Origin: Kribbella pratensis
GTDB taxonomy: Bacteria; Actinomycetota; Actinomycetes; Propionibacteriales; Kribbellaceae
Assembly (NCBI RefSeq): GCF_004365355.1
Contig: NZ_SODP01000003.1
Span: forward strand, 1,273,990-1,337,989
DNA: 64,000 nt
Reading direction: 5' to 3'
Below, piece by piece: positions 54,232 through 63,590 of this stretch. The notes under the pieces are model-generated. The model was not told the origin of the DNA. It worked only from the letters and a program-made list of their open reading frames with translations, and did no database searches. Every line of letters begins with the position of its first letter. The stretch's first letter is position 1. Made by a program: the position numbers and the translations under genes.

Positions 54232-55106
54232 ACAGTCACGCAGACGCGGTCGAGAAGGCCGCCGTACTGACCGAAGCCCTGCCCTGGCTCAAGGAGTTCC
54301 ACGGCAAGACCGTCGTCGTGAAGTACGGCGGCAACGCAATGGTCGACGACAAGCTCAAGCAGGCGTTCGCATCCGACATCGTCTTTCTCCGGTACGCCGG
54401 GGTGCGCGTCGTCGTCGTCCACGGCGGCGGACCGCAGATCAGCGACATGCTCGGCCGGCTCGGTATCGACAGCGAGTTCCGCGGCGGCCTGCGAGTCACC
54501 ACGCCGGAGGCGATGGACGTCGTCGGCATGGTCCTCGTCGGCAAGGTCGGCCGCGAGCTGGTCGGTCTACTGAACGCGCACGGTCCGTTCGCGGTTGGCA
54601 TGTCCGGCGAGGACGCGGGCCTGTTCACCGCGGAGCGTCGTACGGCGTTGGTGGACGGCGAGCATGTCGACATCGGGCTGGTCGGCGACGTGGTCGAAGT
54701 ACGTCCGGAGGCGGTGGTCGACCTGATCGATGCCGGCCGGATCCCGGTGGTGTCGACGATCGCGCCGGACGAGGACGGCCAGGCGCACAACGTCAACGCC
54801 GATACCGCGGCCGCCGCGCTCGCGGTCGCGCTCGGCGCCGAGAAGCTCGTCGTACTGACCGATGTCGCCGGGCTCTACCGGAACTGGCCGGACAGCGACG
54901 AGATCATCACGCAGATCGACGCGGCCGAGCTGGCCGAGTTGCTGCCGTCACTGGCGTCGGGCATGGTGCCGAAGATGGAAGCCTGCCTGCGCGCGGTCCA
55001 GTCGGGCGTCTCCCGTGCCACCGTGATCGACGGCCGCGTCCCGCACTCGCTGCTCCTCGAGATCTTCACCGACGCCGGAAGTGGAACCCAGGTGATCCCG
55101 TCATGA
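54228..55106 (+). CDS. argB: N-acetylglutamate kinase
   Basis: 292 residues, GTG start with GTGA overlap. Amino-acid kinase fold: VVVKYGGNAMVDDKL (Lys and Gly-rich phosphate loop), VVVHGGGPQISDML, the substrate site EFRGGLRVTTPEAMDVV, and VVLTDVAGLYRNWPD with the C-terminal SGMVPKMEACLRAV. The N-terminal helix (HADAVEKAAVLTEALPWLKEFHGK) is of the type found in arginine-inhibited hexameric enzymes, so this is the probable feedback-control point of the pathway. Confidence 0.97.
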   Translation: MNSHADAVEKAAVLTEALPWLKEFHGKTVVVKYGGNAMVDDKLKQAFASDIVFLRYAGVRVVVVHGGGPQISDMLGRLGIDSEFRGGLRVTTPEAMDVVGMVLVGKVGRELVGLLNAHGPFAVGMSGEDAGLFTAERRTALVDGEHVDIGLVGDVVEVRPEAVVDLIDAGRIPVVSTIAPDEDGQAHNVNADTAAAALAVALGAEKLVVLTDVAGLYRNWPDSDEIITQIDAAELAELLPSLASGMVPKMEACLRAVQSGVSRATVIDGRVPHSLLLEIFTDAGSGTQVIPS

Positions 55107-56302
55107 CCGAACTGCTGACCGTCGACGGCACGCAGGCTGCGCTCACCGAGCGCTACAGCAGTGCGCTGATGAACACCTTCGGTGCGCCGAAGCGCGTGCT
55201 GGTGCGCGGCGAGGGCGCGTACCTGTGGGATGCCGACGGCAACAAGTACCTCGACCTGCTCGGCGGCCTCGCGGTGAACTGTCTCGGTCACGCGCATCCG
55301 TTCGTGGTGTCCGCGGTGACGTCGCAGCTCGCCACCCTCGGCCACGTCTCGAACTTCTTCGCCTCCGCACCGCAGATCGCGCTGGCCGAGAAACTGCTCG
55401 GTCTCTTCGATGCCCCGGGCAAGGTGTTCTTCACCAACTCGGGCACCGAGGCGAACGAGGCCGCGTTCAAGATGACCCGGCGGACTGGCCGGACCAAGAT
55501 CGTCTCGACAGTCGGCGCGTTCCACGGGCGGTCCATGGGCGCGCTCGCGATCACCTGGAAACCGGCGTACCGCGAAGCGTTCGCGCCACTGCCCGGCGAC
55601 GTGGAGTTCGTCCCGTACGGCGATGCGGAAGCACTGGCCGCAGCGGTCGACGACGAGACGGCTGCTGTTGTCCTCGAGCCGATCCAGGGCGAGAACGGCG
55701 TCGTCGTACCGCCGGCCGGGTATCTGCGGGCCGCGCGGAGCATCACGTCCGAGCACGGCGCGCTGCTGTGGCTCGACGAGATCCAGACCGGGATCGGGCG
55801 GACCGGGACGTGGTTCGCTTTCGAGCCCGAGGGCATCACGCCGGACATCGTGACGGTGGCGAAGGGCCTCGGCGCCGGAATCCCGATCGGCGCCTGCATC
55901 GGTCTCGGCGCGGCCGCGGACCTACTGCAGCCCGGCAACCACGGTACGACGTTCGGCGGCAACCCGGTCGCGTCGATCGCGGGCCTCGCGGTGCTGACCG
56001 TGATCGAGCGGGACGGCCTGCTCGCGCAGGTGAATGCCGTGGGCAACCACCTCGCGTCGTCGATCATCGCCCTCGACCACCCGATGATCGCGGGTGTCCG
56101 CGGGCGCGGGATGTTGCTCGCGATCGAGTTGACCGAGCCCGTGTCGGACCAGGTGGCGGCGCTGGCGCTGGAGGCCGGTTTCGTGATCAACAATCCGATC
56201 CCGAACGCGTTGCGGCTGGCGCCGCCGTACATCCTGAGCAAGGCTGATGCGGACAGTTTCGTCGCGGCCCTTCCCGGGCTGCTCGACAAGGTGGAGGTCT
56301 GA
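55103..56302 (+). CDS. argD: Acetylornithine aminotransferase
   Basis: A 399-residue class III PLP aminotransferase, ATGA overlap with argB. PLP-binding features: FFTNSGTEANEAAFKMTRR, FHGRSMGALAITWKPAYR, LLWLDEIQTGIGRTGTWF and the Schiff-base lysine in VTVAKGLGAGIPIGA (Lys about residue 254), with GTTFGGNPVAS from the partner subunit. It converts N-acetylglutamate semialdehyde to N-acetylornithine, and in many bacteria also serves lysine synthesis. The argF ATG overlaps its stop by one base. Confidence 0.97.
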   Translation: MTELLTVDGTQAALTERYSSALMNTFGAPKRVLVRGEGAYLWDADGNKYLDLLGGLAVNCLGHAHPFVVSAVTSQLATLGHVSNFFASAPQIALAEKLLGLFDAPGKVFFTNSGTEANEAAFKMTRRTGRTKIVSTVGAFHGRSMGALAITWKPAYREAFAPLPGDVEFVPYGDAEALAAAVDDETAAVVLEPIQGENGVVVPPAGYLRAARSITSEHGALLWLDEIQTGIGRTGTWFAFEPEGITPDIVTVAKGLGAGIPIGACIGLGAAADLLQPGNHGTTFGGNPVASIAGLAVLTVIERDGLLAQVNAVGNHLASSIIALDHPMIAGVRGRGMLLAIELTEPVSDQVAALALEAGFVINNPIPNALRLAPPYILSKADADSFVAALPGLLDKVEV

Positions 56303-57264
56303 TGGCTGCGAGGGGCGAGCGGACCGAGTCCACCGTTCGGCACTTCCTGCGGGACGACGACCTGTCGCCGGTCGAGCAGGACGAAGTACTCACGCTGGCC
56401 GCGCAGTTGGCGGGGGACCGGCACGGGCACAAGCCGTTGAGCGGCCCGAAGACGGTCGCAGTCATCTTCGACAAGACCTCGACGCGGACCCGGATCTCGT
56501 TCGCTGTCGGGATCTCCGAGCTCGGCGGCGTACCGCTGATCATCGACGCGCAGACGTCGCAGATGGGCCGCGGCGAACCGATCGCTGACACGGCCCGCGT
56601 GCTGGACCGGCAGGTCGCGGCGATCGTCTGGCGGACTTTCGGTCAGAGCCGCGTCGAGGAGATGGCGGCGGCGTCGCGGGTGCCGGTGATCAACGCGCTG
56701 ACCGACGAGTTCCACCCGTGCCAGATCCTGGCCGACCTGCAGACCGTGCGGCAGCACAAAGGCTCGACCGCCGGGCTGAAGCTGGTCTACCTCGGGGACG
56801 GTGCCAACAACATGGCCCACTCGTACCTGTTGGGCGGGGCGACAGCGGGCATGCACGTCGTCGTGGGATCGCCTGCGGAGTACCAGCCGGACCCCGCGAT
56901 CCTGGCGCGCGCCGGCGAGATCGCCGCGTCGACTGGGGGATCGGTGGCCTGGACGGCGGACGCGGTCACCGCGGCCGACGGAGCGGATGTGCTTGCCACC
57001 GACACCTGGGTGTCGATGGGGCAGGAGGCCGAGGCGGCTTCGCGTGAGGCGCCGTTCGTGCCGTACGCCGTGACGGAGCAACTGCTGTCCAAGGCGAAGC
57101 CGGATGCGATCGTGCTGCACTGCCTGCCCGCGTACCGTGGCAAGGAGATCGACGCGGCCGTGATCGACGGCCCGCAGTCGGTCGTCTGGGACGAGGCCGA
57201 GAACCGGCTGCACGCGCAGAAGGCGCTGCTGTCGTGGCTGCTTGCGAGGAGTTTCGGGGCATGA
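56302..57264 (+). CDS. argF: Ornithine carbamoyltransferase
   Basis: 320 residues. The carbamoyl-phosphate site is FDKTSTRTRISFAVG, the ornithine side has DEFHPCQILADLQTV and GDGANNMAHSYLLGG, and the SMG loop is DTWVSMGQEAE. The catalytic HCLP is VLHCLPAYRGKEI. Together they identify an anabolic OTCase rather than an aspartate carbamoyltransferase. It makes citrulline. The 19-residue N-terminus (MAARGERTESTVRHFLRDD) is short and normal for actinobacteria. Overlaps argR by four bases. Confidence 0.97.
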   Translation: MAARGERTESTVRHFLRDDDLSPVEQDEVLTLAAQLAGDRHGHKPLSGPKTVAVIFDKTSTRTRISFAVGISELGGVPLIIDAQTSQMGRGEPIADTARVLDRQVAAIVWRTFGQSRVEEMAAASRVPVINALTDEFHPCQILADLQTVRQHKGSTAGLKLVYLGDGANNMAHSYLLGGATAGMHVVVGSPAEYQPDPAILARAGEIAASTGGSVAWTADAVTAADGADVLATDTWVSMGQEAEAASREAPFVPYAVTEQLLSKAKPDAIVLHCLPAYRGKEIDAAVIDGPQSVVWDEAENRLHAQKALLSWLLARSFGA

Positions 57265-57770
57265 GCATCGCCGTACCGACTACCAAGACCGCGCGTCAGC
57301 AACGGATCGTCGATCTGCTCGGTCGGCAGCCGGTGCGGTCGCAGACCGAGCTCGCTGATCTGCTCGCTGCGTCCGGACTGGTTGTCGGGCAGGCGACGCT
57401 GTCGCGCGACCTGGTCGAGATCGGTGCGGTGAAGGTCCGCGATTCGACCGGCCAGCTCGTGTACGCCGTACCGGGTGAAGGCGGTGACCGTACGCCGCGA
57501 GCCGGCGAGGCGGCCGCATTCGAGGCGCGTCTGGCCAGGGTGGCGTCCGAGCTGCTGGTATCGGCCGAGGGCAGCGCCAACCTCGTGATCCTGCGAACCC
57601 CGCCGGGTGCGGCCCAGTACTTCGCGTCGGCGATCGACCACGTGGGACTGGACGACGTACTCGGCACCATCGCCGGCGACGACACCGTCATGGTCGTATC
57701 CCGCAACCCGGTCGGCGGCGAGGCGCTCGCCGCCCGCTTCCTGTCTCTTGCCGCACGCGAACCGAAGTAA
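57261..57770 (+). CDS. argR: Arginine repressor
   Basis: 169 residues from ATG 57261; the frame is open upstream into argF. The winged HTH is ARQQRIVDLLGRQPVRSQTELADLLAASGLVVGQATLSRDLVEIGAVKVRD, with the S-R-D recognition helix. The C-terminal domain, which binds L-arginine and trimerises dimers, has NLVILRTPPGAAQYFASAIDHVGLDDVLGTIAGDDTVMVV including the GTIAGDDT arginine-binding motif. Encoded inside the operon it controls, with probable sites at argC, so it gives simple negative feedback. Confidence 0.97.
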   Translation: MSIAVPTTKTARQQRIVDLLGRQPVRSQTELADLLAASGLVVGQATLSRDLVEIGAVKVRDSTGQLVYAVPGEGGDRTPRAGEAAAFEARLARVASELLVSAEGSANLVILRTPPGAAQYFASAIDHVGLDDVLGTIAGDDTVMVVSRNPVGGEALAARFLSLAAREPK

Positions 57771-57779
57771 GGAACTGCA

Positions 57780-59186
57780 TTGAGTACAGCTGGACTATGG
57801 GGTGGCCGGTTCGCCGGCGGACCGGCAGACGCGTTGGCGGCGCTGAGTAAGTCGACGCAGTTCGATTGGCGGCTGGCGCCGTACGACATCGCCGGATCGA
57901 AGGCGCACGCCAAGGTGCTGCATCGCGCGGGCCTGCTGACCGACGAGGATCTGGCCGCGATGCTGGCCGGTCTGGACGGGCTGCTCGAGGACGTCCTGTC
58001 CGGGAAGTTCCTCCCGGCCGAAGCTGACGAAGATGTGCACACTGCGCTCGAGCACGGTCTGCTCGATCGGCTCGGCGCTGAGTTGGGTGGTCGACTGCGG
58101 GCCGGGCGCTCGCGGAACGACCAGGTTGCGACGCTGTTCAAGAGCTACCTGCGTGAGCACGGGCGGATCATCGGCCGGCTCGTGCTGGAGCAGGTGAACG
58201 CGCTGGCGGATCAGGCTGCTCAGCACCTGGGCGTTGCGATGCCCGGACGGACGCACCTGCAGCACGCGCAGCCGGTGTTGCTGTCCCACCATCTGCTCGC
58301 GCACGCCTGGCCGCTGATCCGGGACCTGGATCGGCTGGCAGATTGGGACGCGCGGGTTGCCGCGGATTCGCCGTACGGCTCGGGAGCTCTGGCCGGGAGC
58401 TCGCTGGGGCTGGATCCGGTCTTTGTCGCTCACGAGCTGGGCTTCACGAACTCGTCGGCGAACTCGATCGACGGGACCTCGTCGCGGGACTTCGTCGCGG
58501 AGTTCGCGTTCATCACCGCACAGATCGGGGTCGACCTGTCCCGGCAGGCCGAAGAGGTGATCATCTGGGCGACGAAGGAGTTCGGCTTCGTCGAGCTGGA
58601 CGACGCGTTCTCGACCGGGTCGAGCATCATGCCGCAGAAGAAGAACCCGGACATCGCGGAGCTGGCCCGCGGCAAGGCGGGCCGTCTGATCGGGAACCTG
58701 AGCGGTCTGCTGGCGACGCTCAAGGCGCAGCCGCTCGCGTACAACCGGGACCTGCAGGAGGACAAGGAGCCGGTCTTCGACTCGATCGACACACTCGAGG
58801 TCCTGCTGCCCGCGTTCACCGGGATGATCCGGACGCTGCGCTTCAACACCGCCCGCCTCGAAGAGCTCGCACCGCAGGGCTTCTCCCTGGCAACCGACAT
58901 CGCCGAGTGGCTCGTCCGCCAGAAGGTCCCGTTCCGCGTCGCCCACGAACTCGCCGGCGCCTGCGTCCAGGCCTGCGAAAAACGCGGCATCGAACTCTGG
59001 GACCTGTCCGACGAGGACCTGGCCGCCATCTCCCCCCACCTGACCCCCGACGTCCGCTCGGTCCTCACCGTCCAAGGCTCCCTGAACTCCCGCAACACCC
59101 GAGGCGGCACAGCCCAACCCCGGGTAGAAGCCCAACTAACCGAACTCCGCACCCGCGCCGCCCAACACACCACCCGCCTGACCTAA
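57780..59186 (+). CDS. argH: Argininosuccinate lyase
   Basis: 468 residues. TTG 57780 is the start: GGAA lies six bases upstream, and the frame gives the conserved MSTAGLWGGRFAGGPADALAAL. It is a fumarase/aspartase-superfamily enzyme with GRLRAGRSRNDQVATLFKSYLRE, MPGRTHLQHAQPVLLSHHLLAH (catalytic His) and the signature GSSIMPQKKNPDIAELARGK with the catalytic Ser at about residue 282. It releases arginine and fumarate. argG, needed for the preceding step, is not in the window. The last 100 bases and the following gap become C-rich. Confidence 0.97.
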   Translation: MSTAGLWGGRFAGGPADALAALSKSTQFDWRLAPYDIAGSKAHAKVLHRAGLLTDEDLAAMLAGLDGLLEDVLSGKFLPAEADEDVHTALEHGLLDRLGAELGGRLRAGRSRNDQVATLFKSYLREHGRIIGRLVLEQVNALADQAAQHLGVAMPGRTHLQHAQPVLLSHHLLAHAWPLIRDLDRLADWDARVAADSPYGSGALAGSSLGLDPVFVAHELGFTNSSANSIDGTSSRDFVAEFAFITAQIGVDLSRQAEEVIIWATKEFGFVELDDAFSTGSSIMPQKKNPDIAELARGKAGRLIGNLSGLLATLKAQPLAYNRDLQEDKEPVFDSIDTLEVLLPAFTGMIRTLRFNTARLEELAPQGFSLATDIAEWLVRQKVPFRVAHELAGACVQACEKRGIELWDLSDEDLAAISPHLTPDVRSVLTVQGSLNSRNTRGGTAQPRVEAQLTELRTRAAQHTTRLT

Positions 59187-59189
59187 CCC

Positions 59190-59310
59190 CCCGCCCGACC
59201 GCTCCCCGCCCGACCGACCCCACGCCCCGCCCGACCGACCCCACCCCCCGCCCGACCGACCCCACCCGCGCCGCGCCCGCGCCCCGCCCGACCCCACCCG
59301 CGCCCCGCCC
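59190..59310. repeat. C-rich tandem repeat after argH
   Basis: About four units of CCCCGCCCGACCGACCCCA plus degenerate CCCGCGCCCCGCC. The complementary strand is G-rich and comparable to the tract at 35137-35280. No gene is seen in the 272-bp gap (59187-59458). Confidence 0.82.
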
Positions 59311-59345
59311 CATCCCACGGCGCACCATCCATCCGCTGGTGTACG

Positions 59346-59430
59346 TCTGAGGGGTCAACCCCTGACCTGGTCGGTTGACCCCTGAGAATCTCGGTGCCTA
59401 ACCGACCATCTCAGGGGTCAACCCCTCGGA
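59346..59430. repeat. 85-bp double palindrome, copy 2
   Basis: Outer arms TCTGAGGGGTCAACCCCT and AGGGGTCAACCCCTCGGA surround a 39-bp core, GGTCGGTTG, central AGAATCT, AACCGACC. Length, core length and centre match 18926-19010. Confidence 0.87.
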
Positions 59431-59458
59431 TGGTCTTGAGTCATTTAGGGTGCTGGGC

Positions 59459-60136
59459 ATGCCTGTGCGCCGGTCTCTGCTCGATGGTCCTGTGTTGGAG
59501 GTGGCGCCGAAGTTGCTCGGCATGCTGGTGCGCAGCACCACCGACGAGGGCACCGTCGTCGCCCGGCTCACCGAGGTCGAGGCGTACGACGGGCCCAACG
59601 ACCCGGGCTCGCACGCCTACCGCGGCGAAACCCCGCGCAACGCGATCATGTTCGGCCCGCCTGGCTTCCTGTACGTCTACTTCACCTACGGCATGCACTT
59701 CTGCATGAACGTGGTCGTCGGCCCGCCCGGCAAACCGTCGGCCGTCCTCTTGCGCGCCGGCGAGATCGTCGAAGGCGTCGAACTGGCCCGCGCCCGCCGC
59801 GGCCAACCAGCCGTCGAGAAGGTCGCGTTCAACCAGGCCGGCGTCAGGCAAGGTCCGGTGGTGAAGCGCCCGAAGGCCGACCCGGACCGGGACCTCGCCC
59901 GAGGCCCTGCTCGCCTGTGTGTTGCCCTCGGCATCAGAGGCGAGGGCAACGGCACCGACCTGCTAGCCAAGGACTCACCGATCCAGCTCTTGCCAGGCCC
60001 CGGCTTCGACGGCGAGCCGTCCATCGGTCCGCGCGTCGGCCTCCGCGAGGCAGCCGACCGCGCATGGCGCTTCTGGATCCCGGGCGACCCGACGGTCTCG
60101 CCGTACCGCCCACACGTCCCGAAGCGCCGGGCCTAA
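59459..60136 (+). CDS. 3-methyladenine DNA glycosylase (AAG/MPG type)
   Basis: 225 residues from ATG 59459; GTG 59450 is the alternative. The AAG fold shows LGMLVRSTTDEGTVVARLTEVEAYDGPNDPGSHAYRGETPRNAIMFGPPGFLYVYFTYGMHFCMNVVVGP, containing the catalytic Glu (TEVEAY) and the intercalating Tyr-rich YVYFTYGMH. RPKADPDRDLARGPARLCVALGI and PRVGLREAADRAWRFWIPGDPTVS follow. It excises alkylated purines to start base-excision repair. Stop overlaps the convergent LLM gene by four bases. Confidence 0.94.
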   Translation: MPVRRSLLDGPVLEVAPKLLGMLVRSTTDEGTVVARLTEVEAYDGPNDPGSHAYRGETPRNAIMFGPPGFLYVYFTYGMHFCMNVVVGPPGKPSAVLLRAGEIVEGVELARARRGQPAVEKVAFNQAGVRQGPVVKRPKADPDRDLARGPARLCVALGIRGEGNGTDLLAKDSPIQLLPGPGFDGEPSIGPRVGLREAADRAWRFWIPGDPTVSPYRPHVPKRRA

Positions 60137-61080
60137 CGCCTCGCCAGCTCCAGCACGTAGTCGAGCTGCGGAAGCCCGTGCTCCACCTCGGGGTCCGGAA
60201 ACAGCCCGATGTGATGCACCCCGGCCGCCTCCAGCGCATCGACATGCGCAGCGGCATCGTCGAGCGTCCCGATCGCGCCGATCTGCGTCCACCAGTCCGT
60301 CGGCATCCCCACCAACCCATCGACACCGGAGTCGTCGAACAACTTCTTCATGTCGTCGAAGAACGGCAACGCAGTCACGCCCGGGTGGTTGTCACCGATC
60401 CGCCAGCCCAGCCACGGCGCAGTCCACTCGTACGCCGTCTTGCGGTCCTCCCGCACGCACATCGCCGCGAAGACCGCGACCACGAACCCGTCAGGCGATC
60501 TGGCGTACTCCACCGACTGACGCACGTACGCCGGAGTCGCGGGCTCCGCGAGCACGACGCCGCCCGCGACCCGCCCGGCCAGCGCCATCGACTTCGGGCC
60601 CATCACCCCGAGCAGGATCGGCGGCGGAGTAACCGGCGGCGCGTCCAGCTTCACGTCCTTCAGGTAGACCGCCTTGCCCTCGAAGCTGACCTCTTCGCCG
60701 CCGAGCAGACGGGTGACCGTCGTGGTGACTTCCTCGAGAGTTGTCAGCGGCGACTTCGGCCGGACGCCCATCTGCTCCATCCACGACTGCACGCCGTGCC
60801 CGATGCCCGGCAGGAACCTCCCCGGCCCGAGGGCCTCGAGTGTCGCGAACTCCATCGCCGTCACCGCCGCCGTACGCGCGACTGCGGGCGCGATGCCGAG
60901 ACCGACGGTCAGCCGCTCGGTCGACGTCAGCGCGGCCGACACCAGCGACGGACCGGCGGTGAAGAAGCAGTCCTCGATGATCCACAGCTCGTCAGCCCCA
61001 CCCTGCTCGAGACGCCGGGCCACGTCGGTGACCAGGGCAGCTGGGTAGGTACGCGGGAAGCACATTCCGAGACCGGTCAT
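60133..61080 (-). CDS. LLM-class, probably F420-dependent, oxidoreductase
   Basis: 315 residues from ATG 61080 (MTGLGMCFPRTYPAALV); the first ATG at 61128 gives an atypical leader. It is a luciferase-like TIM barrel: GLGIAPAVARTAAVTAMEFATLEALGPGRFLPGIGHGVQSWMEQMG is the F420/FMN-binding segment of the family, and PPILLGVMGPKSMALAGRVAGGVVLAEPATPAYVRQSVEYAR is the phosphate-binding loop. In actinobacteria such proteins mostly use F420H2. Substrate unknown. No partner gene is adjacent. Confidence 0.85.
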   Translation of the reverse strand: MTGLGMCFPRTYPAALVTDVARRLEQGGADELWIIEDCFFTAGPSLVSAALTSTERLTVGLGIAPAVARTAAVTAMEFATLEALGPGRFLPGIGHGVQSWMEQMGVRPKSPLTTLEEVTTTVTRLLGGEEVSFEGKAVYLKDVKLDAPPVTPPPILLGVMGPKSMALAGRVAGGVVLAEPATPAYVRQSVEYARSPDGFVVAVFAAMCVREDRKTAYEWTAPWLGWRIGDNHPGVTALPFFDDMKKLFDDSGVDGLVGMPTDWWTQIGAIGTLDDAAAHVDALEAAGVHHIGLFPDPEVEHGLPQLDYVLELARR

Positions 61081-61189
61081 GGGGTGACAGTAGGAGAGCG
61101 CACCGACAGTTCGTGAAGTGCGGGTCAAAGCTTCCCGCCGCGCGCGAGTGAGGACGACGAGGGGACCATGCTCCGGGTAGGTTTCTGGT

Positions 61190-62227
61190 ATGGCCCGTCC
61201 GCACTACGCGTCCCGTCTCGAGGACTGGTTCAACGTCGGGGTGCAGGCCGTCTTGCGGCGTCGTGGCTGGCAGGAGCGGATCATCCCGCAGGTCGGCTAC
61301 GGCAACACGGAGTTCGTCCGCGTGCTCGCGCGGGTCGTGCTCGGCCGGGACCCGCGCAACCAGCCGCGGTACGACGAGGACCAGGTGGTGCGCGGCTGGC
61401 GGGTTTTCGTCACGGCGCCGGCGACCAAGGTGCTGGTCTCGGTCACGATCAACGGGCGGACGTACGACGCCGTCACCGACCGCGGCGGGTTCATCGACCT
61501 GACCGTTCCGGAGGTGTTGCCGGCGGGCTGGCACGAGATCATGCTCGGCGTCCACGGCGAACGCCAGGCCCGGGCGCGGATCTTCGTACCGGACCCCGAC
61601 GCGACGTTCGGCCTGGTCAGCGACATCGACGACACGGTCATCCTGACGATGCTGCCGCGGCCGATGATCGCCGCGTGGAACACGTTCGTCCGCGACGAGC
61701 AGGCGCGCCGCGTCGTGCCAGGGATGGCCGGGCTGTACGACGAGCTGCTGGCGGACCACCCCGGTGCGCCGATGTTCTACCTGTCGACGGGAGCGTGGAA
61801 CACCGCGCCGACGCTGACCCGCTTCCTCGCGCGGCACGGGTACCCGCCGGGGCCGTTGCTGATGACGGACTGGGGGCCGACCAACACAGGCTGGTTCCGC
61901 AGCGGCCAGGAGCACAAGCGGACCGCACTGCGCCGGCTGGCGCGCGAGTTCCCCAAGGTGCGCTGGGTGCTGATCGGTGACGACGGCCAGCACGACCCGC
62001 AGCTGTACGGCGACTTCGCGCAGTCGCACCCGGATCATGTCCTGGCCATCGGCATCCGCCAGCTGACTCCGGCGGAGCAGGTGCTGTCACACGGTCTGCC
62101 CGTGCCGAACCCAGATCCGGGCGCCCACGACCCGCAGCGCCCGACCGCGGTCACGGTGCAGGGGCCCGACGGGCATGCGCTCCGTCCGCAGCTGCGTGAC
62201 GTGCTGGCACGTCCGGAACCCACCTGA
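61190..62227 (+). CDS. App1/DUF2183-family phosphatase-like protein
   Basis: 345 residues. The first 130 residues are a beta domain (RGWRVFVTAPATKVLVSVTINGRTYDAVTDRGGFIDL). The HAD-like catalytic core follows: VSDIDDTVILTML is the DxDxT motif with the nucleophile, MFYLSTGAWNTAPTLTRFLARHGYP motif II, and EFPKVRWVLIGDDGQHDPQLYGDFA motif IV. In yeast App1 this domain dephosphorylates phosphatidate at actin patches. In bacteria the substrate is unknown but may be a lipid phosphate. No signal peptide. It stands 61 bp upstream of tyrS on the same strand. Confidence 0.88.
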   Translation: MARPHYASRLEDWFNVGVQAVLRRRGWQERIIPQVGYGNTEFVRVLARVVLGRDPRNQPRYDEDQVVRGWRVFVTAPATKVLVSVTINGRTYDAVTDRGGFIDLTVPEVLPAGWHEIMLGVHGERQARARIFVPDPDATFGLVSDIDDTVILTMLPRPMIAAWNTFVRDEQARRVVPGMAGLYDELLADHPGAPMFYLSTGAWNTAPTLTRFLARHGYPPGPLLMTDWGPTNTGWFRSGQEHKRTALRRLAREFPKVRWVLIGDDGQHDPQLYGDFAQSHPDHVLAIGIRQLTPAEQVLSHGLPVPNPDPGAHDPQRPTAVTVQGPDGHALRPQLRDVLARPEPT

Positions 62228-62288
62228 GCGTCGGTCCGCCCGAGTACAGGACACTAGTAGGTGACCGACGTACGCGAGGAGAGACGAA

Positions 62289-63581
62289 GTGACCGAACGC
62301 CGCACCCAGGTACTGGATGACCTGGAGAGCCGTGGCCTGATTGCCCACTCCACTGACCCGGACGCCCTTCGGGCCTCGATGGCAGCGGGACCGATCACCT
62401 CCTATGTCGGCTTCGACCCCACCGCGCCCAGTCTGCACATGGGGAACCTGCTGCAGCTGCTGACGCTACGGCGACTTCAGTTGGCCGGCCACAACCCGAT
62501 CGGGCTCGTCGGCGGCGCCACCGGGTTGATCGGTGATCCGAAGGAGACGTCGGAGCGGGTGCTGAACCCGAAGGACGTCGTCCAGGAGTGGGTCGAGAAG
62601 GTCCGTGCCCAGGTCGAGAAGTTCGTCGACTTCGACGAGTCGCTGCCGAACCCGGCCCGGATCGTCAACAACTACGACTGGACCAAGGACCTCAACACCC
62701 TCGACTTCCTGCGGGACATCGGGAAGCACTTCCCGGTGAACCGCATGCTCGGCCGCGAGGTGGTGAAGGCGCGGCTGGAGCAGGGGATCAGCTACACGGA
62801 GTTCAGCTACGTCCTGCTGCAGTCGCTGGACTACCTGGAGCTCTACCGCCGCCACAACTGCACACTGCAGACCGGCGGTAGCGACCAGTGGGGGAACCTG
62901 ACTGCCGGCGTGGAGCTCATCCGCCGCAGTGAGGGAGGGAAGGCGCATGCATTGGCCACCCCGCTGGTGACCAAGGCCGACGGGACCAAGTTCGGCAAGA
63001 CGGAGTCGGGCACGGTGTGGCTCGACCGCGAGCTGACCTCGCCGTACGCCTTCTACCAGTTCTGGTTCAACACCGACGACCGAGACGTCATGCAGCTGGT
63101 GCGGTTCTACACCTTCCGTACTCCGGAGGAGATCGCGGCACTCGAGCAGGCGACCGCAGAGCGTCCGCAGGCCCGCGAAGCGCAACGTGTCCTCGCGGAA
63201 GACGTGACCACGCTCGTGCACGGCGAGGAGCAGACGCGACGCGTGCAGGAGGCCTCGAGGGCGTTGTTTGGCCAGGGGGAGCTGGCGTCGCTCGACGGCT
63301 CCACGCTGGTCGCGGCACTACGAGAAGCACCCCATGTCGAGCTGGGCGCCGGCGAGCCGATGCCAACGTACGGCGACCTCCTGGTGAAGTCCGGACTCGT
63401 CGCCAGCAAGTCGGCTGCACGGCGGACCGTGGCCGAGGGCGGCGGGTACCTGAACAACGAGAAGGTGAAGGACGCGGAGTACGTGCCTGGCACGGACGAC
63501 CTGCTGCCGGGCGGCGTACTGGTGCTGCGGCGCGGGAAGCGTTCATTTGCAGGGGTTCTGGCGTCGCCGGCCCAAGGCTGA
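62289..63581 (+). CDS. tyrS: Tyrosyl-tRNA synthetase
   Basis: 430 residues, GTG start behind GAGGAGAG. Class I features: YVGFDPTAPSLHMGNLLQLLTL contains the HIGH-like HMGN, TYTEFSYVLLQSLDYLELYRRHNCTLQTGGSDQWGNLTAG-like region binds tyrosine and tRNA, and KADGTKFGKTESG is the KMSKS loop. The C-terminal S4 RNA-binding domain is present (LLVKSGLVASKSAARRTVAEGGGYLNNEKV). It charges tRNA-Tyr. No T-box precedes it. It is immediately upstream of the rRNA operon promoter region, a common actinobacterial order. Confidence 0.98.
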   Translation: MTERRTQVLDDLESRGLIAHSTDPDALRASMAAGPITSYVGFDPTAPSLHMGNLLQLLTLRRLQLAGHNPIGLVGGATGLIGDPKETSERVLNPKDVVQEWVEKVRAQVEKFVDFDESLPNPARIVNNYDWTKDLNTLDFLRDIGKHFPVNRMLGREVVKARLEQGISYTEFSYVLLQSLDYLELYRRHNCTLQTGGSDQWGNLTAGVELIRRSEGGKAHALATPLVTKADGTKFGKTESGTVWLDRELTSPYAFYQFWFNTDDRDVMQLVRFYTFRTPEEIAALEQATAERPQAREAQRVLAEDVTTLVHGEEQTRRVQEASRALFGQGELASLDGSTLVAALREAPHVELGAGEPMPTYGDLLVKSGLVASKSAARRTVAEGGGYLNNEKVKDAEYVPGTDDLLPGGVLVLRRGKRSFAGVLASPAQG

Positions 63582-63590
63582 TAGGTCGGG

